Of a stretch of DNA of 64,000 bases, positions 57,085-64,000 are shown piece by piece. This DNA is from Pseudomonas putida (GTDB lineage Bacteria; Pseudomonadota; Gammaproteobacteria; Pseudomonadales; Pseudomonadaceae). The position numbers were made by a program, and so were the translations under genes. The DNA is taken from positions 4,464,001 through 4,528,000 of the forward strand of contig NZ_CP066306.1 of assembly GCF_016406145.1 (NCBI RefSeq). The letters are read 5' to 3'. The number at the start of each line of letters is the position of its first letter. Within the stretch, counting starts at the first letter, position 1. Under the pieces are notes generated by a model. That model worked only from the letters and a program-made list of their open reading frames with translations. It did no database searches and had not been told where the DNA came from.

Positions 57085-58236
57085 ATGACGGCCCCAGCCG
57101 AGCTCTCGCCTACCCTTCAACTGGCCTGCGACCTGATCCGTCGCCCCTCGGTCACCCCTGTCGACGCCGACTGCCAGGCGCAGATGATGAAGCGCCTGGG
57201 TGCCGTGGGCTTCCAGCTCGAACCGATGCGCATCGAGGACGTCGACAACTTCTGGGCCACCCATGGTAACCAGGACGGCCCGGTGCTGTGCTTCGCCGGC
57301 CACACCGATGTGGTCCCCACCGGCCCGGTGCAGCAGTGGCAGCATGAGCCGTTCGAGGCACTGATCGATGCCGACGGCATGCTCTGCGGTCGCGGCGCCG
57401 CCGACATGAAGGGCAGCCTGGCCTCCATGGTGGTCGCCAGTGAGCGTTTCGTGCAGGACTACCCGAACCACCGCGGCAGGGTCGCCTTCCTGATCACCAG
57501 CGATGAAGAAGGCCCGGCCCATCACGGTACCAAGGCCGTGGTCGAGCGCCTGATCGCGCGCAACGAGCGCCTGGACTGGTGCATCGTCGGCGAGCCGTCG
57601 AGCACTACCCTGCTCGGTGACGTGGTCAAGAACGGCCGCCGGGGCTCGCTCGGCGCCAAACTGACCGTGCGCGGCAAACAAGGCCACGTGGCCTACCCGC
57701 ACCTGGCGCGCAACCCGATCCACCTGGCCGCGCCAGCGCTGGCGGAGCTGGCCGCCGAACACTGGGATGAAGGCAACGCGTTCTTCCCACCGACCAGCTT
57801 CCAGATCTCCAACCTCAACTCCGGTACCGGCGCCACCAATGTGGTACCGGGTGATCTGATCGCGGTGTTCAATTTCCGCTTCTCCACCGAGTCGACGGTC
57901 GAAGGCCTGCAGGCGCGGGTATCGGCAATCCTCGACAAGCATGAACTGGACTGGTCGATCGACTGGGCGCTTTCGGGCCTGCCATTCCTGACCGAGCCCG
58001 GTGAACTGCTCGATGCCGTGTCGGCCAGCATCAAGGGCGTCACCGGCCGTGATACCCAGCCGTCCACCAGCGGTGGTACGTCCGATGGCCGGTTCATCGC
58101 CACCATGGGCACCCAGGTCGTCGAACTGGGCCCGGTCAATGCAACGATCCACCAGGTCGACGAGCGCATTCTGGCCAGCGACCTCGACCTGCTGACCGAG
58201 ATCTACTACCAGACCCTGGTGCGGTTGCTCGCCTGA
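57085..58236 (+). CDS. dapE: Succinyl-diaminopimelate desuccinylase
   Basis: DapE hydrolyses N-succinyl-LL-diaminopimelate to LL-DAP and succinate. The 383-residue M20 metallohydrolase has the zinc ligands in [13 protein letters not shown] (near 69-81) and [11 protein letters not shown] (near 101), the catalytic Glu in [12 protein letters not shown] (near 140), and a C-terminal metal histidine in NATIHQVDE. Start ATG 57085 follows CGGAGTT. It completes the dap set seen in this window and overlaps rlmA by one base. Confidence 0.97.
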   Translation: MTAPAELSPTLQLACDLIRRPSVTPVDADCQAQMMKRLGAVGFQLEPMRIEDVDNFWATHGNQDGPVLCFAGHTDVVPTGPVQQWQHEPFEALIDADGMLCGRGAADMKGSLASMVVASERFVQDYPNHRGRVAFLITSDEEGPAHHGTKAVVERLIARNERLDWCIVGEPSSTTLLGDVVKNGRRGSLGAKLTVRGKQGHVAYPHLARNPIHLAAPALAELAAEHWDEGNAFFPPTSFQISNLNSGTGATNVVPGDLIAVFNFRFSTESTVEGLQARVSAILDKHELDWSIDWALSGLPFLTEPGELLDAVSASIKGVTGRDTQPSTSGGTSDGRFIATMGTQVVELGPVNATIHQVDERILASDLDLLTEIYYQTLVRLLA

Positions 58237-59048
58237 TGCTCGCCTGCCCTATTTGCCATGCGGCCCTGACGCGGCTCGACAACGGCGTGGTGTGCCCGGC
58301 CGGCCACCGCTTCGATCGTGCCCGCCAGGGTTACCTGAACCTGCTGCCTGTGCAGCACAAGAACAGCCGTGACCCTGGCGACAACCAGGCCATGGTCGAA
58401 GCACGCCGGGACTTCCTCGATGCCGGCCATTACGCGCCCGTGGCCCGCCGCCTGGCCGAACTGGCCACCGAGCGCCAGCCCGGCGCCTGGCTCGACATCG
58501 GCTGCGGCGAAGGCTACTACACAGCGCAGCTCGCCCAGGCCCTGCCACAGGCTGACGGCTACGCCCTGGACATCTCGCGCGAAGCCGTCAAACGCGCCTG
58601 CCGCCGCGAGCCTTCAGTCACCTGGATGGTCGCCAGCATGGCCCGCGTACCCTTGGCCGATGCCAGTTGCCAGTTCATCGCCAGCGTCTTCAGCCCGCTG
58701 GACTGGGCCGAGGCCCAGCGCCTGCTGAGTCCGGGTGGCGGCCTGATGCGGGTGGGCCCGACCAGCGGCCACCTGATGGAGTTGCGCGAAGTGCTCTACG
58801 ATGAAGTTCGCCCTTACGCCGACGACAAACACTTGGCCCTGGTACCGCAGGGCATGGCCCATGCCCACAGCGAGACCCTGGAGTTCCGGCTGAGCCTGGC
58901 TGCACCCAAAGCCCGCGCCGACCTGCTGGCCATGACCCCGCACGGCTGGCGCGCCAGTGCCGAGAAACGCGCGCGGGTGATAGACCAGCCCGAGCCCTTC
59001 GACGTCACGGTTTCCATGCGTTATGACTATTTCGTGCGCCAAGACTGA
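58236..59048 (+). CDS. rlmA: 23S rRNA guanine-N1 methyltransferase RlmA
   Basis: RlmA(I) methylates G745 of 23S rRNA using SAM. The 270-residue protein has an N-terminal zinc finger with Cys4, Cys7, Cys20 and His24, the LNLLPVQHKNSRDPGDN motif that recognises rRNA, and the SAM site WLDIGCGEGYYTAQL near 89-103. Its ATG overlaps the dapE stop (TGATG). In P. aeruginosa the same position (PA1161) is annotated rrmA. Confidence 0.93.
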   Translation: MLACPICHAALTRLDNGVVCPAGHRFDRARQGYLNLLPVQHKNSRDPGDNQAMVEARRDFLDAGHYAPVARRLAELATERQPGAWLDIGCGEGYYTAQLAQALPQADGYALDISREAVKRACRREPSVTWMVASMARVPLADASCQFIASVFSPLDWAEAQRLLSPGGGLMRVGPTSGHLMELREVLYDEVRPYADDKHLALVPQGMAHAHSETLEFRLSLAAPKARADLLAMTPHGWRASAEKRARVIDQPEPFDVTVSMRYDYFVRQD

Positions 59049-59065
59049 GCACACCCGGAGCCCTT

Positions 59066-59443
59066 ATGCGCCAACCTGATATCGAGATCTACCTGAAGGA
59101 CGCTGACGTCGACCACAAGCAGATTGCCCAATGGCTCGGCGAAGCGATCGGCCCCTGCAGCGAATGGCAGCAGAAAGGCCAGACCTTCAAATGCAAGGCC
59201 GGTAACATTCCGGTCACCTGGTTACCCAAGGCTGTAGGGAAATGGAACAGCCTTTACCTGGAAAGCGACCAGACCCCATGGGATGATGACGTCGCCTGCG
59301 CCCGCGCCGCATTCACCGCACTGGGCGTGGAAGTGCGCTGCGCGCCGGGTGGCTGGGTCGAAGAAGATGGCGAGGAAGATGCCGATCGCTGGATCCGCAT
59401 CAGTGCTGACGGTGAAGAGGAAATCACCTGGCGTACCTCGTGA
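59066..59443 (+). CDS. Conserved small acidic protein, unknown function
   Basis: I do not know a function for this 125-residue protein. It is acidic, tryptophan-rich (seven Trp) and soluble, with no signal peptide or membrane segment. It begins MRQPDIEIYLKDADVDHKQI and ends in a negatively charged tail (EEDGEEDADRWIRIS). It lies 17 bases after rlmA, so is probably cotranscribed. A gene in this place (PA1160) is conserved in other pseudomonads by my recollection. Coding status is supported by codon pattern, a ribosome site (CCGGAG) and conserved context. Confidence 0.85.
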   Translation: MRQPDIEIYLKDADVDHKQIAQWLGEAIGPCSEWQQKGQTFKCKAGNIPVTWLPKAVGKWNSLYLESDQTPWDDDVACARAAFTALGVEVRCAPGGWVEEDGEEDADRWIRISADGEEEITWRTS

Positions 59444-59449
59444 GCGGCA

Positions 59450-59541
59450 AGCTTTAAGCGGCAAGCTACAAGAGGGTTCGCATCAGGCTGCAAGTTACAC
59501 GGTCAACTTGCAGCTTGAGGCTTGAGGCTTGTGGTTTGGGA
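59450..59541. repeat. CAAGC-rich imperfect inverted repeat, second copy
   Basis: GCGGCAAGCTTTAAGCGGCAA on the left and GCTTGAGGCTTGAGGCTTG on the right are approximate reverse complements around a short spacer, with CTGCAAGTT / AACTTGCAG forming an inner stem (59491-59514). It is the same type of element as at 14590-14683. It sits between convergent genes and could end transcription from both. Confidence 0.65.
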
Positions 59542-59542
59542 C

Positions 59543-59752
59543 TCAGAGCCCTACCACGTCCTCGGCTTGCAGGCCTTTCTGGCCCTGCACGCAGGAGTAC
59601 TCGACCCGCTGCCCTTCGACCAGGGTACGATGCCCCTCACCGCGGATCGCCCGATAATGGACGAACACATCCGCACCACCTTCGCGCTGAATGAAGCCAA
59701 AGCCCTTGGCATCGTTGAACCACTTTACATTCCCAGTCTCACGAGACGACAT
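59543..59752 (-). CDS. Cold-shock-domain protein
   Basis: This 69-residue protein has a single cold-shock (OB-fold) domain with RNP1 KGFGFI at about 16-21 and RNP2 VFVHY at about 29-33. These proteins bind single-stranded RNA or DNA and melt RNA structure. It resembles the P. aeruginosa protein at PA1159, in the same relative position. The ATG at 59752 lies after a leader of over 100 bases to the divergent plsB region, which could hold a thermo-responsive 5' UTR; I could not verify one. Confidence 0.95.
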   Translation of the reverse strand: MSSRETGNVKWFNDAKGFGFIQREGGADVFVHYRAIRGEGHRTLVEGQRVEYSCVQGQKGLQAEDVVGL

Positions 59753-59983
59753 CTGAACTACTCCGGATTTTTATTGTGAAGATCGCCTTGTAGACACAGG
59801 GTTTCCTCCCCGTGCCGACGCCGCTTGCCGAAATATCCTGCAAGTGGCAGGCCGAGTATATGACACAGAACAAATAATTTTCATGACCGCCGCGCCCTTT
59901 GCAGGATTTTGCTGAACTTACGCAGATACGGCAGACTAACTGATTGCACACTCACTAAAAATCACACCCAGGGCACACACCCC

Positions 59984-62470
59984 ATGACCCGTTCTCCCCT
60001 GCGCCGCCTGATCTTCGGCGCTCTGCGTCGCCTGTTGTACCTGTGGGTGCGCTCCGAGACCATCAACCAGTCCGCCATGAGCCTGCAGCTCGACCGCAGC
60101 CGCCCGGTGTTCTATGCACTGCCCTCGCCATCGCTCACCGACCTGGCCGTACTCGACCACGAGTGCACCAAGGCGGGGCTGCCGCGTCCGGTACTGCCGG
60201 TAGCTGTGGGCACGCTGCACGAGCCGGCCGGCTTCTTCTACCTCACCCCCGACCCGGACTGGCTCGGCCGCCACGACAAGCGCGGCGCGCCTCCTACCCT
60301 TGAGCGTGTGATTGCAGCGGTCAGCCAGCATGCCGAGGAAGACGCACAGATCATCCCGGTCAGTGTGTTCTGGGGCCAGACGCCTGCAAGCGAATCGAGC
60401 CCGTGGAAATTGCTGTTCGCCGACAGCTGGGCGGTAACCGGGCGCCTGCGCCGGCTACTGACCATCCTGATACTGGGGCGCAAGACCCGCGTGCAATTCT
60501 CGGCGCCGATCCAGGTGCGTGACCTGGTGCAGCACAACAAAGGCCATGAGCGCACCGTGCGCATGGCCCAACGCCTGATGCGCGTGCACTTTCGCAACCT
60601 CAAGACTGCGGTGATCGGGCCGGACATCTCGCACCGGCGCAACCTGGTGAAAGGCCTGGTGCACGCACCACTGGTTCGCCAGGCCATCAACGAACAAGCC
60701 CAGCGGGAAAATATTCCCGTGGCCAAGGCTGAAGCACAGGCCCTGCGCTACGGCAACGAAATCGCCTCGGACTATACCTACACCGCGATCCGTTTCCTGG
60801 AAGTGGTGCTCAGCTGGTTCTGGAACAAGATCTACGACGGTATCAAGGTCAACCACATCGAGCAGGTGCAAGGCATCGCACCGGGCCACGAAGTCATCTA
60901 TGTACCCTGCCACCGTAGCCACATCGACTATCTGCTACTGTCGTACCTGCTGTTTCGCAACGGCCTGACGCCACCGCACATCGCTGCCGGCATCAACCTC
61001 AACATGCCAGTGATCGGCGGCCTGCTGCGCCGCGGCGGCGCCTTCTTCATGCGCCGCACGTTCAAGGGCAACCCGCTGTACACCGCAGTGTTCAACGAAT
61101 ACCTGCACACCCTGTTCACCAAAGGGTTCCCGGTCGAATACTTCGTCGAGGGCGGGCGCTCGCGCACCGGGCGCATGCTGCAACCGCGCACCGGGATGCT
61201 GGCGATCACCCTGCGCAGCTTCCTGCGCTCATCGCGCACACCGATCGTCTTCGTGCCGGTATACATCGGCTACGAACGGGTACTGGAAGGCCGCACCTAC
61301 CTGGGTGAGCTGCGTGGCGCCAGCAAGAAGAAGGAGTCGATCTTCGACATTTTCAAGGTCATCGGCGCGCTGAAGCAGCGTTTCGGTCAGGTCTACGTCA
61401 ACTTCGGCGAACCGATCCGCCTGGCAGGCTTTCTCGACCAACAGCAACCCGGCTGGCGCGAGCAGGCACTTGGGCCGCAGTTCCGTCCGGCCTGGCTGAA
61501 CGAGACCACCACCCGCCTGGGTGAAACCGTAGCCCGCCACCTCAACGAAGCCGCAGCGGTCAACCCGGTCAACCTGGTGGCCCTGGCACTGCTCTCCACC
61601 AGCCGCCTGGCCCTGGACGAAAGTGCCCTGACCCGTGTGCTGGATCTGTACCTGACCTTATTGCGCAAGGTCCCCTATTCGCAGCACACCACCCTGCCCG
61701 AAGGTGACGGCCAGGCGCTGATCGAACATGTCAGGGGTATGAATCTGCTGGCGGAACAGAAAGACGCCCTTGGCCGCATCCTCTACCTGGATGAAGCCAA
61801 TGCGGTGCTGATGACCTATTACCGCAACAACGTCCTGCACATCTTTGCCTTGCCGGCGTTACTGGCAAGCTTCTTCCACAGCAGCTCACGGATGAGCCGT
61901 GATCTGCTCGGGCAGTATGTACACGCGTTGTATCCGTATTTGCAGGCCGAGCTATTCCTGCGCTGGGCACCCGAGCAACTGGACGAGGTTATCGATCAGT
62001 GGCTGGCGGCACTGGTCGAACAGGGCCTGCTGCGCCGCGAAAACGACTTGTACGTGCGCCCGGCCCCCAGTTCGCGTCAGTTCGTTTTGCTAACGCTGCT
62101 GGCCCGCACCATCACCCAGACCCTGCAGCGCTTCTACATGGCCACCTCGCTGCTGCTCAACAGCGGCCAGAACACCCTGAGCGCCGAAGCACTGGAAGAC
62201 CTCTGCGTGATGATGGCCCAGCGCCTGTCGATACTGCATGGCCTCAACGCCCCCGAGTTCTTTGACAAGACACTGTTCCGCCACTTCATCCAGACCTTGG
62301 TCGAGCAAGGGGTGCTGCGCCCGGATGGCAACGGCAAACTGGGCTACCACGACAAACTCGGCGAACTCGCCGAAGGGGTAGCCAAGCGCGTGCTGTCGGC
62401 AGAACTGCGACTTTCGATCCGGCAGGTGGCCCTGCACCGTGAACATGCGCTGGAAGCATCGATCCTCTAA
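59984..62470 (+). CDS. plsB: Glycerol-3-phosphate 1-O-acyltransferase PlsB
   Basis: PlsB acylates glycerol 3-phosphate at the inner membrane, the first step of phospholipid synthesis. The 828-residue protein has the HX4D catalytic motif in [13 protein letters not shown] (His310-Asp315), the block [20 protein letters not shown] near 345-364, [11 protein letters not shown] near 388, and [12 protein letters not shown] near 426. I chose the ATG at 59984; the frame is open 25 codons further upstream but without family similarity. It is complete. Confidence 0.97.
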   Translation: MTRSPLRRLIFGALRRLLYLWVRSETINQSAMSLQLDRSRPVFYALPSPSLTDLAVLDHECTKAGLPRPVLPVAVGTLHEPAGFFYLTPDPDWLGRHDKRGAPPTLERVIAAVSQHAEEDAQIIPVSVFWGQTPASESSPWKLLFADSWAVTGRLRRLLTILILGRKTRVQFSAPIQVRDLVQHNKGHERTVRMAQRLMRVHFRNLKTAVIGPDISHRRNLVKGLVHAPLVRQAINEQAQRENIPVAKAEAQALRYGNEIASDYTYTAIRFLEVVLSWFWNKIYDGIKVNHIEQVQGIAPGHEVIYVPCHRSHIDYLLLSYLLFRNGLTPPHIAAGINLNMPVIGGLLRRGGAFFMRRTFKGNPLYTAVFNEYLHTLFTKGFPVEYFVEGGRSRTGRMLQPRTGMLAITLRSFLRSSRTPIVFVPVYIGYERVLEGRTYLGELRGASKKKESIFDIFKVIGALKQRFGQVYVNFGEPIRLAGFLDQQQPGWREQALGPQFRPAWLNETTTRLGETVARHLNEAAAVNPVNLVALALLSTSRLALDESALTRVLDLYLTLLRKVPYSQHTTLPEGDGQALIEHVRGMNLLAEQKDALGRILYLDEANAVLMTYYRNNVLHIFALPALLASFFHSSSRMSRDLLGQYVHALYPYLQAELFLRWAPEQLDEVIDQWLAALVEQGLLRRENDLYVRPAPSSRQFVLLTLLARTITQTLQRFYMATSLLLNSGQNTLSAEALEDLCVMMAQRLSILHGLNAPEFFDKTLFRHFIQTLVEQGVLRPDGNGKLGYHDKLGELAEGVAKRVLSAELRLSIRQVALHREHALEASIL

Positions 62471-62545
62471 GGCATCATCAGCCGGAAAAATCCGTTAAAG
62501 TCCTTGGGCTTGGCCACAAGCCAGCCCAAGGACAACGGAGATTCC

Positions 62546-62944
62546 ATGAAAAAGCTCGTTATGCTGTGTTGCGCATCCCTGCTTGCAGCCTGTTCCAGCC
62601 ACACCCCATCGCCACAGGCCAGCCTGGACGGTGAAGTCTTCTACCTGCAGCGCATTGCCCTGCCGCCCAGCGCTACCTTGAGTGTTGAACTGCAAGACGT
62701 GTCGCTGATGGACGCCCCTGCCGTGACACTGGCCCGCCAGGCCGGCCCGGTCAAAGGCAACGTGCCGCTGCCTTTCCACCTCACTTATGACCCAGCCCAG
62801 GTCAAGCCAGGCCACCGCTATGCGGTTAGCGCCCGCATCGAGCTGGACGGCAAGCTGCTGTTCATCAACACAGAGCATCATGGCGTCAAACTCGACGGCA
62901 GCGACGAGCAGCCAATACGGATCAAAGTCGATCCGGTGCGCTGA
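62546..62944 (+). CDS. YbaY/YscW-type lipoprotein
   Basis: This 132-residue protein has a lipoprotein signal peptide ending in the lipobox LLAAC at Cys16. The mature part has the pattern of the YbaY (type III secretion lipoprotein chaperone-like) family: LPPSATLSVELQDVSLMDA, then PLPFHLTYDPAQVKPGHRYAVSA. Function of the family outside type III secretion is unclear. ATG 62546 has ACGGAG upstream. It lies 75 bases after plsB. Confidence 0.85.
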   Translation: MKKLVMLCCASLLAACSSHTPSPQASLDGEVFYLQRIALPPSATLSVELQDVSLMDAPAVTLARQAGPVKGNVPLPFHLTYDPAQVKPGHRYAVSARIELDGKLLFINTEHHGVKLDGSDEQPIRIKVDPVR

Positions 62945-62977
62945 TACCCGCCTACTTCAGTTCAAAAGGAAAGCTTC

Positions 62978-63667
62978 ATGATTCGCTCCTCCCTGCGCTT
63001 CACCACCCTGTGCGCCGGCCTGCTGCTGTCGGCCAGCGCACTGGCCTTGTCACTTGGCGATCTGAGCCAGAAAGACGCCGCCGGCGGCCTGAAGGATGCC
63101 CTTACCCAAGGGGCGCAGCTCGCCGTCAAGCAACTGAGCACCCCAGGCGGGTTCAGCAATAACCCCGACGTACGCATCGAGTTGCCAGGCAACCTCGGCA
63201 AAGCCGCCAAAGCCATGAAAATGTTTGGCAAAGGTGATCAGGTTACCGCCCTGGAAGACAGCATGAACAAGGCCGCTGAAGCTGCGGTGCCGCAGGCACA
63301 GGCGATCCTGGTGGACGCGGTGAAGAACATGAGTGTGACCGACGCCAAGGGCATTTTGAGCGGCGGTGACGATTCGGCCACCCAGTATCTGAACAAGAGC
63401 AGCCGTGAGCAGATCCGCGCCAAGTTCTTGCCCATCGTCAAGGCGGCGACCGACAAGGTTGGCGTGGTTCAACAATACAACAGCTTTGCTGGCCAGGCGT
63501 CAGCCCTGGGCCTGGGCGATGCCAAGAGTGCCAATGTCGAGAGCTATGTAACCGAAAAAGCCCTCGACGGCCTGTTTGAAATGATCGCCAAACAAGAACA
63601 GAGCATTCGTCAGAACCCTGCACAGGCGGCTACCAGCCTGGCCAAAAAGGTATTTGGCGCCCTGTGA
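62978..63667 (+). CDS. DUF4197-family exported protein
   Basis: This 229-residue protein has a signal peptide (about 23 residues, ending ASALA) followed by a helical DUF4197-type domain (QKDAAGGLKDALTQGAQLAVKQLS near residues 31-54; AILVDAVKNMSVTDAKGILSGG near 108-129). Proteins of this family are predicted periplasmic and have no known function. It follows the lipoprotein gene by 33 bases and may be in the same transcript. Its stop is followed by a terminator hairpin. Confidence 0.85.
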   Translation: MIRSSLRFTTLCAGLLLSASALALSLGDLSQKDAAGGLKDALTQGAQLAVKQLSTPGGFSNNPDVRIELPGNLGKAAKAMKMFGKGDQVTALEDSMNKAAEAAVPQAQAILVDAVKNMSVTDAKGILSGGDDSATQYLNKSSREQIRAKFLPIVKAATDKVGVVQQYNSFAGQASALGLGDAKSANVESYVTEKALDGLFEMIAKQEQSIRQNPAQAATSLAKKVFGAL

Positions 63668-63675
63668 CCCGCGAA

Positions 63676-63694
63676 GGGAGGGCTAAGCCCTCCC
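63676..63694. terminator. Bidirectional hairpin between convergent genes
   Basis: GGGAGGGCT and AGCCCTCCC are complementary around a single base, making a strong stem (with a few central bases looped) between the DUF4197 gene and the RND gene. No T-tract is present. Confidence 0.55.
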
Positions 63695-63703
63695 CCGCAG
63701 CCT

Positions 63704-64000
63704 TCAGCCCTTCTTCACCCTGAACCACGCCGCATACAATGCCGGCAGGAACAAAAGGGTGAGCACCGTGGCAACGATCAACCCGCCCATGATCGCCACC
63801 GCCATCGGCCCATAGAACACGCTTCTGGACAACGGAATCATCGCCAGCACCGCCGCCAGTGCGGTCAGCACGATCGGCCTGAAGCGTCGCACGGTAGCCT
63901 CGATGATCGCCTGCCAACGGTCCAGCCCCGAGGCGATATCCTGCTCGATCTGGTCCACCAGGATCACCGAGTTGCGCATGATCATCCCCGCCAGGGCAAT
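63704..64000 (-). CDS. RND efflux transporter, C-terminal end only
   Basis: Only the last 98 codons lie in the window; the gene continues beyond 64000. The segment GMIMRNSVILVDQIEQDIASG, TVRRFRPIVLTALAAVLAMIPL and the final membrane segment ATVLTLLFLPALYAAWF are typical of the end of AcrB/MexB-type resistance-nodulation-division pumps. Substrate cannot be judged from this part. Confidence 0.9.
   Translation of the reverse strand: MALAGMIMRNSVILVDQIEQDIASGLDRWQAIIEATVRRFRPIVLTALAAVLAMIPLSRSVFYGPMAVAIMGGLIVATVLTLLFLPALYAAWFRVKKG

Noticed and set aside
59753..59983. A cold-shock thermosensor 5' UTR
   Set aside because: The leader region exists but I could not identify a cold-box or a convincing alternative fold, so it is not listed as a feature.

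Overview
This window is chromosomal DNA from a fluorescent pseudomonad, most likely of the Pseudomonas putida group. The base composition looks GC-rich by eye. The gene order rpoS-nlpD-pcm-surE-truD-ispF, adhC-gfnR, ispD-ftsB-eno, pyrG-tilS-accA-dnaE and rnhB through rpsB is classic Pseudomonas synteny. Assignments come from reading protein motifs and from remembered synteny; no database search was run.

Layout. (1) 1-5750: the left flank of an R-type tailocin (phage-tail bacteriocin) locus beside mutS, on the minus strand: an S24-type repressor, a regulatory region with a sigma70-like promoter and TGCAT palindromes, a holin, a small conserved tail protein, baseplate spike gpV, baseplate gpW, gpJ and gpI, and a tail fibre cut by the window edge. 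Gene order matches the P. aeruginosa R-pyocin segment PA0614-PA0620. (2) 5899-14542: mutS, fdxA, the GGA-rich sRNA RsmZ with a distant GacA box, and the block rpoS-nlpD-pcm-surE-truD-ispF. (3) 14687-17666: glutathione-dependent formaldehyde detoxification (fghA, adhC) with the divergent LysR regulator gfnR. (4) 17804-22065: ispD, ftsB, eno and pyrG. The kdsA gene that normally sits between eno and pyrG is absent. (5) 22335-46722: a long essential block with tilS, accA, dnaE, the lipid A/outer-membrane biogenesis cluster (rnhB, lpxB, lpxA, fabZ, lpxD, skp, bamA, rseP), dxr, cdsA, uppS, frr, pyrH, tsf and rpsB, then divergent map-glnD. (6) 46753-54255: dapC, a Na+/H+ antiporter, an orphan higA beside a tiny higB remnant, an ArsC-like protein, dapD, csdA-csdE and convergent tcdA. 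(7) 54388-64000: an NdvB-type beta-glucan synthase, dapE, rlmA, a conserved small acidic protein, a cold-shock protein, plsB, a YbaY-like lipoprotein, a DUF4197 protein and the end of an RND transporter.

Functional links. Three diaminopimelate/lysine genes (dapC, dapD, dapE) are scattered through the right half. csdA, csdE and tcdA form a cyclic-t6A tRNA-modification set. adhC, fghA and gfnR form a formaldehyde-response set. rsmZ sits immediately downstream of rpoS, placing Gac/Rsm output beside the stationary-phase sigma factor. Many intergenic spaces contain intrinsic terminators or Pseudomonas-style inverted repeats. No tRNA, rRNA, CRISPR array or insertion sequence was recognised.
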